Source: Lautropia mirabilis | GTDB lineage: Bacteria; Pseudomonadota; Gammaproteobacteria; Burkholderiales; Burkholderiaceae_B | Length of the DNA: 64,000 nucleotides | Direction of reading: 5' to 3' | Assembly: GCA_945876565.1 (NCBI GenBank) | Contig: CAMCOS010000006.1 | Span: 1 to 64,000 of the forward strand | Shown: in pieces, positions 57,101 through 64,000 of the stretch | Numbering within the stretch: the stretch's first letter is position 1 | How the letters are laid out: each line of letters begins with the position of its first letter | Made by a program: the position numbers and the translations under genes | The notes under the pieces: generated by a model | What the model was told of the DNA's origin: nothing | The model's database searches: none | Seen by the model: only the letters and a program-made list of their open reading frames with translations

Positions 57101-57776
57101 CTGAATCCATATTGGCAACCACCTCAAGCACGCCACCCCAGTGCTCTGGCAGATTAGCCTTGAGATCGAGCTTGTGACTAAGCAACCCGTTGTCAACCGT
57201 AAGATCAATATCATCGACCACCAGTGGTACTGCCTTGCGCTGCTGGTCGATCCAAACCAAGCGCGCGTTTTCAATGTTGATACGGCCTTGCCTTAAGAGC
57301 CACTGCACGGTGTCTGACTGCAAGAAACTGGTATTCGCCTGACCGCCCGGCTCAATATCAAACCCAGCCACTTGAATCTGCCCCTGCGGATCGCGGCGGG
57401 CCAGCAGAATAACGTCGCTCACGCCAATGTATCTAAACACGGGCCTTTGCTCTAACAAACTACGCCATGACACGATCGCATCGGTCATGGGCACGCCGAG
57501 TTGGGCAACGCCCTGCCTATCTAGGATTGTCAGATTGGTGATTTTGAGATTGGCATTAAGACCCCGCCAATCGGCACTGATTGCATCAAAACGCACGGGC
57601 GTGCCCACCGCTGCGCTTAAAGCCTGCTCAATCTGGGGACGCCACTGATCCACTTGAGGCAACAACCAGTAGCGGGTAGCCAGCAAGCCCACGGCTGCGA
57701 CAAAATACGCCACCATGCCAGCAATCAACGCAATACGAAGCAAAAGTTTGACAACACCCAAAAGAATACCTGCCAC
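54114..57776 (-). CDS. yhdP: YhdP-family AsmA-like envelope protein
   Basis: A 1220-residue protein with one N-terminal transmembrane helix (about 12-32) and a long repetitive beta-rich body of DUF3971/AsmA-like type. The family forms a long groove that spans the periplasm, and E. coli YhdP (with TamB and YdbH) is needed for phospholipid transport to the outer membrane. Motifs are few; the N-terminal 'WRPQIEQALSAAVGTPVRFD' and the C-terminal 'GLIDTQDARVNSPVATISMS' are typical. yhdP beside glnE is a familiar Burkholderiales neighbourhood. Confidence 0.88.
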   Translation of the reverse strand: MAGILLGVVKLLLRIALIAGMVAYFVAAVGLLATRYWLLPQVDQWRPQIEQALSAAVGTPVRFDAISADWRGLNANLKITNLTILDRQGVAQLGVPMTDAIVSWRSLLEQRPVFRYIGVSDVILLARRDPQGQIQVAGFDIEPGGQANTSFLQSDTVQWLLRQGRINIENARLVWIDQQRKAVPLVVDDIDLTVDNGLLSHKLDLKANLPEHWGGVLEVVANMDSVQSTLSRLFDDKPDGYLYANISELYPQAMPSWIDMPQIQGSFAGRLWLDFFDGKFTNFTLTLAGRDFSFRPTELDENWFTLGEFRWKASGPLSIVGADIEFPDYVATSKSRELLASSLTLQNSVFQSPASGMQPIQADQLSADLSLTRPAKDEYRLDVQDLAFANPDGLITARGSWAFDQQGKGGRLDLKGTLARFKLPSLYRYLPDAIGTDAHDWLTTGFTAGIVTQASFEIDGMADDFPFSSGHGPGTFRIDGSIQDWAVDYAPATVAGELPWPPLANMNGKLNLLNDRIGVDITVGSLALPKGERISLSALSAELVDLEGDPVLTITAQTKAQADDYLALFTTTALRDVAPEFVRGFKGQGDWTMPLRLRVPLADVEQTAFKGDLAFNGGSVAYEDGPPLTNIQGVALLTQTGFESQGISANLLGGAIEIDGGVNEKLHTINGKGELSWAELAKFTNSGVLADWLKGKMVYGFSVTLKDDKFDVSMDSNLVGTQISLPAPFALSAGQSARTRLQWQGNLTGTQPENWTLSVANRLAVAATSLATNTTANSTFFQRVNVALGSAKPIAGSGLTVSALLPTVNLDDWMSVVQTMARELEASSAKGPSLFPALVGAKFQTTQLLIGASRLDDVTADLSVQNARQYVLSLASDQAIGSVQWAIDRGKLQDGIHVRLDRLEIGTHESAEPQAVKKSREAVAALPENGALSTLPELDIVIKDFTLYGARLGELKLAGRNSSNNKEWRISDLQIINPGGHLSASGSCRFDQDPGVTLDVELEISDLGEMTKYMGFGERVRKGNGTVKANIQWQRFPWQYDYSGLSGDVKVNLTEGVFDHVNSHSARVLELLSLQSFNRILNANINPGESFAQGFPWASITASLNVKNGLIDTQDARVNSPVATISMSGQSNMVNETWDINAVVRPNLDMSGTALATGFLINPIVGLSALVGQYLLRNPVEAVLSQRYHVTGTWLDPEVVAGPSPSSQVEPANRQPEIRN

Positions 57777-57886
57777 TGACGTGATGAATCGAATATCTTA
57801 CTGCTACAGTTAGTCTGACGTTATAGCAGGTCTAGTGCGAGCGACGCGCAGATCCGATAGTTTTATCCCGGCACCAAGCACAACTT

Positions 57887-60712
57887 ATGTCTGAAGATAT
57901 TCTGCAACCTGCCCTTCAATGGTCTGGCGCTTTGCGCAGACGGATTCAAGCCAGCCAAGCGCTTGAAGACTGGCTCACTCGTGCCTGCCAACACGAAGTA
58001 ACAAGCATTCAGATCCACGCCTGGTTCGCCGAACTTGCTGGCATCCCCGCGCAAATCGCCATTTTGCCATTCAGCGATTGCCGCCGAGTGCTCAGAAAAC
58101 TGCGCGAGCGGGTGTTCTTTGCCGTCATGGTTCGCGACCTGGCCCAGCAAGCCAGTCTGGCAGAAGTCACCGGCGCCATGACGCTGCTGGCTGACCTCTC
58201 GGTCGAACAGGCCTATCGCAGCGTCATGCAAGAGATGGTTCAACGCCATGGCATGCCCATGGATCCTGCTGGCGCACGCCCGATGGAAATGGTCATCGTC
58301 GGCATGGGCAAACTCGGCGGTGGTGAGCTCAACGTGTCTTCGGACATCGACCTCATCATGCTCTACGGTGATGAGGGCGAAACCAAAGGGCCTCGTCCGA
58401 TTTCACACCATGAGTTCTTTGGCAATGTCACGCGTCGCATGATGCCCATCATCTCCGAACCGGATGAACACGGCCAAGTGTTTCGAACGGACCTGCGCCT
58501 CAGACCAGATGGTGATTCGGGGCCACTGGCTTGGAGTCTTGATGCCTTTGAACAATATTTATTCACGCAAGGCCGCGAGTGGGAGCGCTACGCCTGGCTA
58601 AAGGGGCGCATCATGCCAGCCAAATTCTTTGCCGACAGCGACATGGGCCTGACCCATCAGCATGTTGAAAGCATGCGATTGCCATTTGTCTATCGAAAGT
58701 ATTTCGATTTTGATGCGCTCTCGGCTTTGCGTGACTTGCGCGAACGCATTCGACAAGACTGGCAGCGCCGTGCTTCGGCTCGCCAAGGCGTTGACACCGA
58801 ACGCAACATCAAGCTTGGCAATGGTGGCATACGCGAGGTGGAGTTCGTGGTTCAACTCACCCAGCTCATTCGCGGCGGCAAGATGCCCACGTTGCAACAA
58901 CGCTCGTTGCTACAAGCACTACACGCTCAGGCGCGCGCCGGTCTGCTGCCACAGTCAACGGCGCAAGAACTCGCATCTGCCTACGAATTCCTGCGACGCG
59001 TCGAACACGCTTTGCAATACCGTGAAGATGCGCAAACCCATCTGTTGCCAAGTGACCCCGCACTGAGAGCCGCATTGGCTTTGGCACTGGGCTTTGAGCC
59101 AGCAGCGTTTGAAAGTCGGCTTTCGCAGCACCGTGCTGAAGTTGCAGCGGTTTTTCGTGATGCATTCCGCATCGCAGGACTCGGCGCGCAAGATCAACCT
59201 CAAACGCCAGTGGCTGATGCCTCGCCCATGTCGCCGGAAGAAAGCAGCAATGAATCGGATAAATCAGCCCAAGGCGTACCGCCAGCCAACCATGACAAGG
59301 ACTTTGCTGGGTTGCTGCCCTTGTTTGGCGCTGACAGCACCCCCCTACGTCAGCGTATTGACTCGTTCCTAGAAAGTCATCGTATCCGAGGCCTACCTGC
59401 ACAAAGCAGACAGCGCGTTGATGACCTATTACCCCTGCTGTTACAGGCTGCACTAAACACCGACAGCCCCACTGTCACGGTCACCCGCTTGCTGGATTTG
59501 ATCGAAACAATCGCTCAACGTAGCGCTTACCTGGCTCTCTTAATTGAGTACCCGCAAACCCTCGCCCGGGTGGCACGCATCATGGCGGCTAGCCCCTGGG
59601 CGGCCCAGTATGCCATTCAGCACCCTGTGGTGCTTGACAGCTTGATTGACTGGGGCACGCTGATGGAGCCAATCGATTTTGATCGAGTACGGTTGAACCT
59701 GAGAGCCGACATGCAAGCCTGCGTCCTTGCCGATGGACAGGCTGATGTTGAACAACAAATGAACTTGATGCGTGACTTGCAGCGCCAGTTGAGCTTTCAG
59801 CTTTTGGCGCAAGACTTGGCAGGCATACTGTCAGTGGAGGTGCTGGCGGATCAACTTTCGGCGCTCGCAGATCTGTTGCTTAGCGAAACCATCGATCGTG
59901 TCTGGCCTCTGGTGCTGCGTGTCGGGCCCAACGAGGCACGAGCGCCGCGATTTGCCATCATTGCCTATGGCAAGCTAGGCGGCAAGGAGCTCGGCTACTC
60001 CTCTGACTTGGACTTGGTCTATCTTTTTGATGATCCAGATCCCGATGCGGCTGAGCAGTACACCAAGCTTGCGCGTCGCCTAACGTCGTGGCTCTCAACG
60101 ATGACCTCCTCGGGGCGTCTCTACGAAGTCGATTTGCGACTACGACCCGATGGGGACGCAGGTCTTTTAACTGTATCGGTCGATGCCTTCCGGACATACC
60201 AATCCGAACATGCATGGGCCTGGGAACACCAGGCGATCACCAGAGCAAGGTTTGCGGCAGGAGATCCCGCGGTTGGACACGCGTTTGAGGCCATACGCCA
60301 AGATGTGCTTTGCATGCAACGGGATCAACAGAAGCTCGAGCAAGATGTACGCGAGATGCGTCAAAAAATCAGTGACGGCCATCCTAACAAGAGCGGACTC
60401 TTTGACTTGAAACACGACCCTGGTGGGATGGTCGACTTGGAGTTCGTCACCCAGTGCTTGGTGTTGTGCCATGCCCGCACACACCCAGAGTTGATACCCA
60501 ACCTTGGCAACATTGCACTTTTGGGTATTGCGGGCAGACTTGGTCTCATTCATCAAGAGATTGCGCAAGGCGCCATCAACGCTTATCGCGAGCTACGCAA
60601 GCGACAACACGCCCTGCGCCTGCAGGGCGCGGATAAAGCCCGCGTGCCGCTAGCCGAAATGCAGTCGGTTAAGACTGCCGTGCGTAAGCTTTGGGATGCG
60701 GTGCTTGGCTAA
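57887..60712 (+). CDS. glnE: bifunctional glutamine synthetase adenylyltransferase/deadenylase
   Basis: A 941-residue enzyme that adds AMP to, and removes it from, glutamine synthetase according to nitrogen status. It has two nucleotidyltransferase domains: the N-terminal deadenylylase with '[18 protein letters not shown]' near 140-157 and the C-terminal adenylylase with '[20 protein letters not shown]' near 692-711, each with the G-G-x-E-L...S-D-I/L-D-L metal site. A Ser/Glu/Pro-rich insert near residues 435-465 is a probable linker. It is divergent from yhdP, 110 bp apart. No ribosome-binding site is obvious. Confidence 0.97.
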   Translation: MSEDILQPALQWSGALRRRIQASQALEDWLTRACQHEVTSIQIHAWFAELAGIPAQIAILPFSDCRRVLRKLRERVFFAVMVRDLAQQASLAEVTGAMTLLADLSVEQAYRSVMQEMVQRHGMPMDPAGARPMEMVIVGMGKLGGGELNVSSDIDLIMLYGDEGETKGPRPISHHEFFGNVTRRMMPIISEPDEHGQVFRTDLRLRPDGDSGPLAWSLDAFEQYLFTQGREWERYAWLKGRIMPAKFFADSDMGLTHQHVESMRLPFVYRKYFDFDALSALRDLRERIRQDWQRRASARQGVDTERNIKLGNGGIREVEFVVQLTQLIRGGKMPTLQQRSLLQALHAQARAGLLPQSTAQELASAYEFLRRVEHALQYREDAQTHLLPSDPALRAALALALGFEPAAFESRLSQHRAEVAAVFRDAFRIAGLGAQDQPQTPVADASPMSPEESSNESDKSAQGVPPANHDKDFAGLLPLFGADSTPLRQRIDSFLESHRIRGLPAQSRQRVDDLLPLLLQAALNTDSPTVTVTRLLDLIETIAQRSAYLALLIEYPQTLARVARIMAASPWAAQYAIQHPVVLDSLIDWGTLMEPIDFDRVRLNLRADMQACVLADGQADVEQQMNLMRDLQRQLSFQLLAQDLAGILSVEVLADQLSALADLLLSETIDRVWPLVLRVGPNEARAPRFAIIAYGKLGGKELGYSSDLDLVYLFDDPDPDAAEQYTKLARRLTSWLSTMTSSGRLYEVDLRLRPDGDAGLLTVSVDAFRTYQSEHAWAWEHQAITRARFAAGDPAVGHAFEAIRQDVLCMQRDQQKLEQDVREMRQKISDGHPNKSGLFDLKHDPGGMVDLEFVTQCLVLCHARTHPELIPNLGNIALLGIAGRLGLIHQEIAQGAINAYRELRKRQHALRLQGADKARVPLAEMQSVKTAVRKLWDAVLG

Positions 60713-60726
60713 GCCAGATAGTCTGC

Positions 60727-60758
60727 GGTTTATGTGGTCTTAGGTTTATGCGGTCTTG
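60727..60758. repeat. 16-bp tandem duplication at the end of the DUF5368-like gene
   Basis: GGTTTATGTGGTCTTA and GGTTTATGCGGTCTTG lie in tandem, 14 of 16 bases alike. The stop codon of the small membrane protein is in the second copy, and the first copy repeats it outside the gene. Same situation as at 167-192. Confidence 0.85.
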
Positions 60759-61102
60759 GGCGTACCCAGCGTGGATAAGTAAACCCACAGCACACCAATC
60801 GCCGAGGCCGGCGCCAAGGCCATACCGTAAGCCATGATGTAGTCGATCGGACCGCGCAAGTCACCGACTGGCGCCAAGGTCCACACCGGCACAAGCGGGG
60901 TTAACACCGCCGCCACAACCAACATCACCACCATGCCGCGCCAAAAGAGCCTGGCAAACGGCTGATGTCCAGCGCGTTGTCTGACAAAGGCTTTGAATAG
61001 CAAAACCAGCATGATCATGGCCACCACAGCCCCGATCACGGTCAACCAACCAAAAGTCTCCCAAAGGGTGACCACAATCATTGCAACGCTAATTTCATCC
61101 AT
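60746..61102 (-). CDS. DUF5368-like small membrane protein
   Basis: A 118-residue protein with three hydrophobic segments (about 5-37, 52-72 and 85-108) and short loops. I place it in DUF5368, a group of small betaproteobacterial membrane proteins; the call is from memory of the pattern and is moderate. It lies 14 bp after a sulfide:quinone oxidoreductase gene and has a good AGAGGG six bases before the ATG, so the two form a unit. It may anchor or serve that enzyme at the membrane. No catalytic motif is seen. Confidence 0.6.
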   Translation of the reverse strand: MDEISVAMIVVTLWETFGWLTVIGAVVAMIMLVLLFKAFVRQRAGHQPFARLFWRGMVVMLVVAAVLTPLVPVWTLAPVGDLRGPIDYIMAYGMALAPASAIGVLWVYLSTLGTPKTA

Positions 61103-61116
61103 GATTCACCCTCTCG

Positions 61117-62403
61117 TTAAGCGTAGCCGCGTAGCATGGCTTTGTAGGTGCCAAGCAAAGCTTTTTCCTCTATAAACCAAGACACCCAAAGCTCTTTGAG
61201 CGGATCGATGAAAGGGAAAGATGGCACCAAATTATCTTGGTAGTCAAACTCGATCAACATCGCCTTGCCTAACCCAGTCACCAATGGGCACGAGGTGTAG
61301 CCGTTGTAGAGCTTAGGCGACTCCAAGCCGTTGGCCGCAGCCACCATGTGGTCAACGGCAACCGGCACCTGAAACTTCACGCTAGCGGCGGTTTTGCCCT
61401 TGGGCACACCAGCCACATCACCCACCGCAAACACATTGGGGTAACGCGGGCTGCGCAATGTCGTTTGATCAACCTCGACCCAGCCACCCACGGCTTGCGG
61501 GCCAGATTGCCAAGCCAGTGCGCTATTGCGCACCGAGGGTGGCGCACTCATGGGGGGGATGACGTGAATCATGTCGTAATCCAGCTTTACCAAGCCCTCT
61601 GGCGTCTGATAAGTCGCTGTCTTGGCATCGGGATCGATGCTGTGAATCACATGGCTATAAAGTGTATCGATCTGACGTTGCGCAAACATCTCCTTGACCC
61701 GAGTATTGACCACCGGCACGGCAAACAAGCCCTGATTATGCGCGGCATAGCGGATCTGGCAAGCGGAGCGGCGACCGGCCCGCTGCGCCTTGTCCTCGGT
61801 GATAAAGGTCATTTTTAAAGGAGCACCAGCACACTTAATGTCAGTGGCTGGCCGCCCAAAGAGCGCCACACCACCCTTGGCGATGTACTCATCGATGACG
61901 CGCGCTGAGGCCGCCGCAGCTTCTGGACTGGCATAAATACTGGCAATGCCTTTCAAACCAATCAAATCCCGACTCATGCCAAGAATTTGGTCATAGTCAA
62001 GCGACAGACCTGTTGCCACAAAGAGCCAATCATACGAGTGTTTTTGGCCGCTGGTGTCGGTGACTGCATTGGCATCCGGATTGAACTCAATGATGTTTTG
62101 CTCGACCCATTTCACCCCTGAGGGGATGTATCGCTTATTCGCCTCAACTGTCTGGCTAGGCTTCCACCAACCTGCCCCAACCAGCGTCCATCCTGGCTGG
62201 AAGTAATGCTCACGACGCGCATCGAAGATGGTGATGGTCGAATTGGGCATTTGTCGCGCCACACGCGAGGCAATCGATAAGCCAGCAGCGCCAGCACCCA
62301 CAATTACCACTCGCGCCCGGGCCTCTGATTTGGCGACCACCGCTGGCCCCCAGCCCGCCGCCGCTAAAGCAGCCGCCCCCGCTAAAAATGCACGTCGCTG
62401 CAC
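61117..62403 (-). CDS. type II-like sulfide:quinone oxidoreductase, Tat-exported
   Basis: A 428-residue FAD protein. It starts with a twin-arginine signal ('MQRRAFLAGAAALAAAG'), then the FAD loop 'VVIVGAGAAGLSIASRVAR'. The redox cysteines occur as 'KCAGAPLK' near 210 and 'YTSCPLVTG' near 370, the two-cysteine arrangement of type II SQR and mitochondrial SQOR; the extra cysteine of type I is missing. 'NVFAVGDVAGVPKGKTAASV' binds FAD and quinone. It would oxidise sulfide and reduce quinone. The track starts at 62415; GTG at 62403 is preferred, with GGAGG five bases upstream. Flavocytochrome c-type sulfide dehydrogenase is the alternative reading. Confidence 0.85.
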   Translation of the reverse strand: MQRRAFLAGAAALAAAGWGPAVVAKSEARARVVIVGAGAAGLSIASRVARQMPNSTITIFDARREHYFQPGWTLVGAGWWKPSQTVEANKRYIPSGVKWVEQNIIEFNPDANAVTDTSGQKHSYDWLFVATGLSLDYDQILGMSRDLIGLKGIASIYASPEAAAASARVIDEYIAKGGVALFGRPATDIKCAGAPLKMTFITEDKAQRAGRRSACQIRYAAHNQGLFAVPVVNTRVKEMFAQRQIDTLYSHVIHSIDPDAKTATYQTPEGLVKLDYDMIHVIPPMSAPPSVRNSALAWQSGPQAVGGWVEVDQTTLRSPRYPNVFAVGDVAGVPKGKTAASVKFQVPVAVDHMVAAANGLESPKLYNGYTSCPLVTGLGKAMLIEFDYQDNLVPSFPFIDPLKELWVSWFIEEKALLGTYKAMLRGYA

Positions 62404-62527
62404 GATTGCCTCCACCTGAAAAACATGAAACTATGTCGTGATTGGCTTTAAGATCTTTGAGCCAGATCAATTCCTGTCTTCTATTAAAATGTAATTGCAA
62501 CCCAAATCGATTGATGTGAATCAAGTA

Positions 62528-63232
62528 ATGCCTAATTCAACCGACCAAACCCACCAAACCCACCAAACCGACCCAACTGACTCGCTACGCCCAAGCTTGC
62601 AGCTGCCTGACGGCAGGCAAAAAGTGTTGTTGCATTCATGCTGCGCGCCCTGTTCGGGCGAAGTAATGGAGGCGATGCTGGCCTCAGGCATTCAATATGA
62701 CATTTTTTTCTATAACCCCAATATCCACCCCGTCAAAGAATATGAAATCCGTAAGCAGGAGAACATCCGGTTTGCTGAACGCCATGGGATTGGGTTCATT
62801 GATGCCGACTATGACGTTGATAACTGGTTTGAGCGCATCCGGGGCCTAGAAAATGAGCCCGAGCGCGGCGAGCGCTGCACCCAATGCTTTGACATGCGCT
62901 TTGAACGCACCGCGCTTTTCGCACATGAGCACGGCTATGACACCATCACCAGTTCCTTGGGGATCTCAAGATGGAAAGACATGAACCAAATTAATGGTTC
63001 TGGCCAGCGGGCAGCTGCACGCTACGACAATCTGGTGTACTGGACCTACAACTGGCGCAAGCACGGAGGCTCTCAGCGCATGATCGAAATCAGCAAGCGC
63101 GAGGAGTTCTATCAGCAGGAGTACTGCGGTTGCGTGTATTCATTGCGTGACACCAACCGCCATCGAAGGACACAGGGACGCGAGCGCATCAAGATTGGCG
63201 TGAAATTTTATGGCAAGCTTGATAACACTTGA
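62528..63232 (+). CDS. queH: epoxyqueuosine reductase QueH
   Basis: Catalyses the last step of queuosine synthesis in tRNA, reducing epoxyqueuosine; it replaces QueG in many bacteria. The metal and cluster cysteines are in '[16 protein letters not shown]' near 38, '[15 protein letters not shown]' near 118 and '[17 protein letters not shown]' near 200. About 234 residues. The track begins at a TTG (62495); the ATG at 62528 is the more ordinary start, though neither has a clear ribosome-binding site. The first 20 residues hold a Thr-His-Gln repeat from a 9-bp tandem DNA repeat. The 3' end overlaps the next, convergent gene by 25 bp. Confidence 0.9.
   Translation: MPNSTDQTHQTHQTDPTDSLRPSLQLPDGRQKVLLHSCCAPCSGEVMEAMLASGIQYDIFFYNPNIHPVKEYEIRKQENIRFAERHGIGFIDADYDVDNWFERIRGLENEPERGERCTQCFDMRFERTALFAHEHGYDTITSSLGISRWKDMNQINGSGQRAAARYDNLVYWTYNWRKHGGSQRMIEISKREEFYQQEYCGCVYSLRDTNRHRRTQGRERIKIGVKFYGKLDNT
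62542..62577. repeat. 9-bp tandem repeat in the queH 5' end
   Basis: Copies of CCACCAAAC and near relatives (CGACCAAAC, CGACCCAAC) follow each other four times and encode a Gln-Thr-His repeat just after the start codon. It is in frame and probably unimportant for the fold. Confidence 0.7.
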
Positions 63233-64000
63233 GATGGCCTGACCAAGGTAATTGCCTCTTTTTCTAGCAGTTCACCAAAGACCTGACTCCCTAAAGCCTG
63301 ATACTCGATGACCCGCGCCGCACCAATCGGGTCCCCGGGTAGCGCTTGGCAAGACGGATGAGTCATCACCAACGAACCAGCGTTCGCTTTGGCCAGCCAG
63401 CCAGCCATCATTTGCATAAAAGGCCGGTGCTCAGCGGTAAAGTCATACACCCCAAAAAACCCGTGATTCAAACCAATTCTTTGGCCAGCAGCCATCGCTA
63501 CCAGCGTACCCATGCCCAAGTGGCTCACCACCCAGGACTTAAACTGCTCTGCCCAAGGCGATCCTGACAAATCACCAGCGCGCGTGTCGCGCAACCAAAA
63601 ACCTGGCGGCAAGGCTTGTGCACCCAGCGCTTGAAGCAACTCATCCCGAATAACGGGCAACTGGTGGACATGCAAATGACCGTCGACATAGTTCGGACTG
63701 CGACCAAGGAGGACTTTAAAACGACTTAACTGACGCTCAATGCTGGCACGCACCCATTGTCTGGATAAAAGCCTCGCGTGAGATCGCACGATCAGGTGGC
63801 TCAGTGGCATCACGGCATCCACGGACAACTCACCAAGCACTTCCGAGAAATTCAGGTGCAAGCCGACATCCATATTGACTTGATCGAGCGCACGAATCGA
63901 CTCTGGATCAATAGCCGCATCGACGAGCACGCTCGTCGCCGTCAAGCGGCCTTGCATGGCGAGGTCTACAATGGCGCGATCAACGTTTTGGTCGACGCCA
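63208..64000 (-). CDS. ChbG/HpnK (YdjC-like) carbohydrate deacetylase, N-terminus cut by window edge
   Basis: A metal-dependent deacetylase of the YdjC family, whose members remove acetyl groups from chitooligosaccharides (ChbG) or act in hopanoid synthesis (HpnK). Seen: '[13 protein letters not shown]' near the start, 'VGLHLNFSE' (metal His) and '[16 protein letters not shown]' (metal and catalytic His). The track starts at a Met at 63957, but the frame stays open to base 64000 and reads '[14 protein letters not shown]' in front, which matches the family just after its ADDFG motif. The true start is therefore beyond the window. The 3' end overlaps queH by 25 bp. Confidence 0.85.
   Translation of the reverse strand, partial: GVDQNVDRAIVDLAMQGRLTATSVLVDAAIDPESIRALDQVNMDVGLHLNFSEVLGELSVDAVMPLSHLIVRSHARLLSRQWVRASIERQLSRFKVLLGRSPNYVDGHLHVHQLPVIRDELLQALGAQALPPGFWLRDTRAGDLSGSPWAEQFKSWVVSHLGMGTLVAMAAGQRIGLNHGFFGVYDFTAEHRPFMQMMAGWLAKANAGSLVMTHPSCQALPGDPIGAARVIEYQALGSQVFGELLEKEAITLVRPSQVLSSLP

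Overview
The window is chromosomal DNA from a betaproteobacterium, most likely order Burkholderiales and close to Alcaligenaceae. This rests on a DUF3422 protein, hisZ (the separate HisG regulatory subunit), a ferredoxin-reductase of the 'CDP-6-deoxy-delta-3,4-glucoseen reductase' type, yhdP next to glnE, and the run purA-hisZ-hflC-hflK-hflX-hfq followed by der-bamB-yfgM-hisS-ispG-rodZ-rlmN-ndk. By eye the GC content is in the mid-fifties. I saw no rRNA, tRNA, CRISPR array, insertion sequence or prophage.

Layout. 0.2-4.6 kb: DUF3422 protein, HdeD-like membrane protein, quinone-reductase-like MDR, DUF2062 and SIMPL proteins. 4.6-10 kb: the macromolecular synthesis operon rpsU-dnaG-rpoD on the minus strand; RpoD has a 300-residue basic extension. 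10-13.1 kb: hisZ-purA-phosphoribosyltransferase. 13.2-16.9 kb: hfq-hflX-hflK-hflC. 17-26 kb: a dense minus-strand run from rlmN to hisC (tRNA/rRNA modification, isoprenoid precursor, outer-membrane assembly, GTPase, histidine synthesis), with ndk just upstream of rlmN. 26-35 kb: valS, trmD, a yqjD-yqjE-yqjK-like trio, rimM-rpsP, tusA and alaS. 35-43.9 kb: an R64/IncI-type type IVb pilus operon (pilL-N-O-P-Q-R-S-V) inserted directly upstream of alaS. 44-52 kb: an orphan sugar/glycerol-phosphate-type binding protein, dadA, an iron-sulfur flavin reductase, parC and parE. 52-61 kb: trxA, rho, yhdP, glnE. 61-64 kb: a DUF5368-like membrane protein with a Tat-exported type II sulfide:quinone oxidoreductase, queH, and a YdjC/HpnK-type deacetylase cut by the right edge.

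The most unusual block is the pilus operon. It has the secretin, alignment proteins, ATPase, platform protein, major pilin and a PilV-like tip pilin. It has no prepilin peptidase, no pilT-type transglycosylase and no shufflon recombinase. Its first gene reads like a fusion of a VirB9/TrbG-type domain with a TcpQ domain. A second theme is a series of short (9-16 bp) tandem duplications placed at gene ends and starts. A third is that every convergent gene pair abuts or overlaps, leaving no room for intrinsic terminators.
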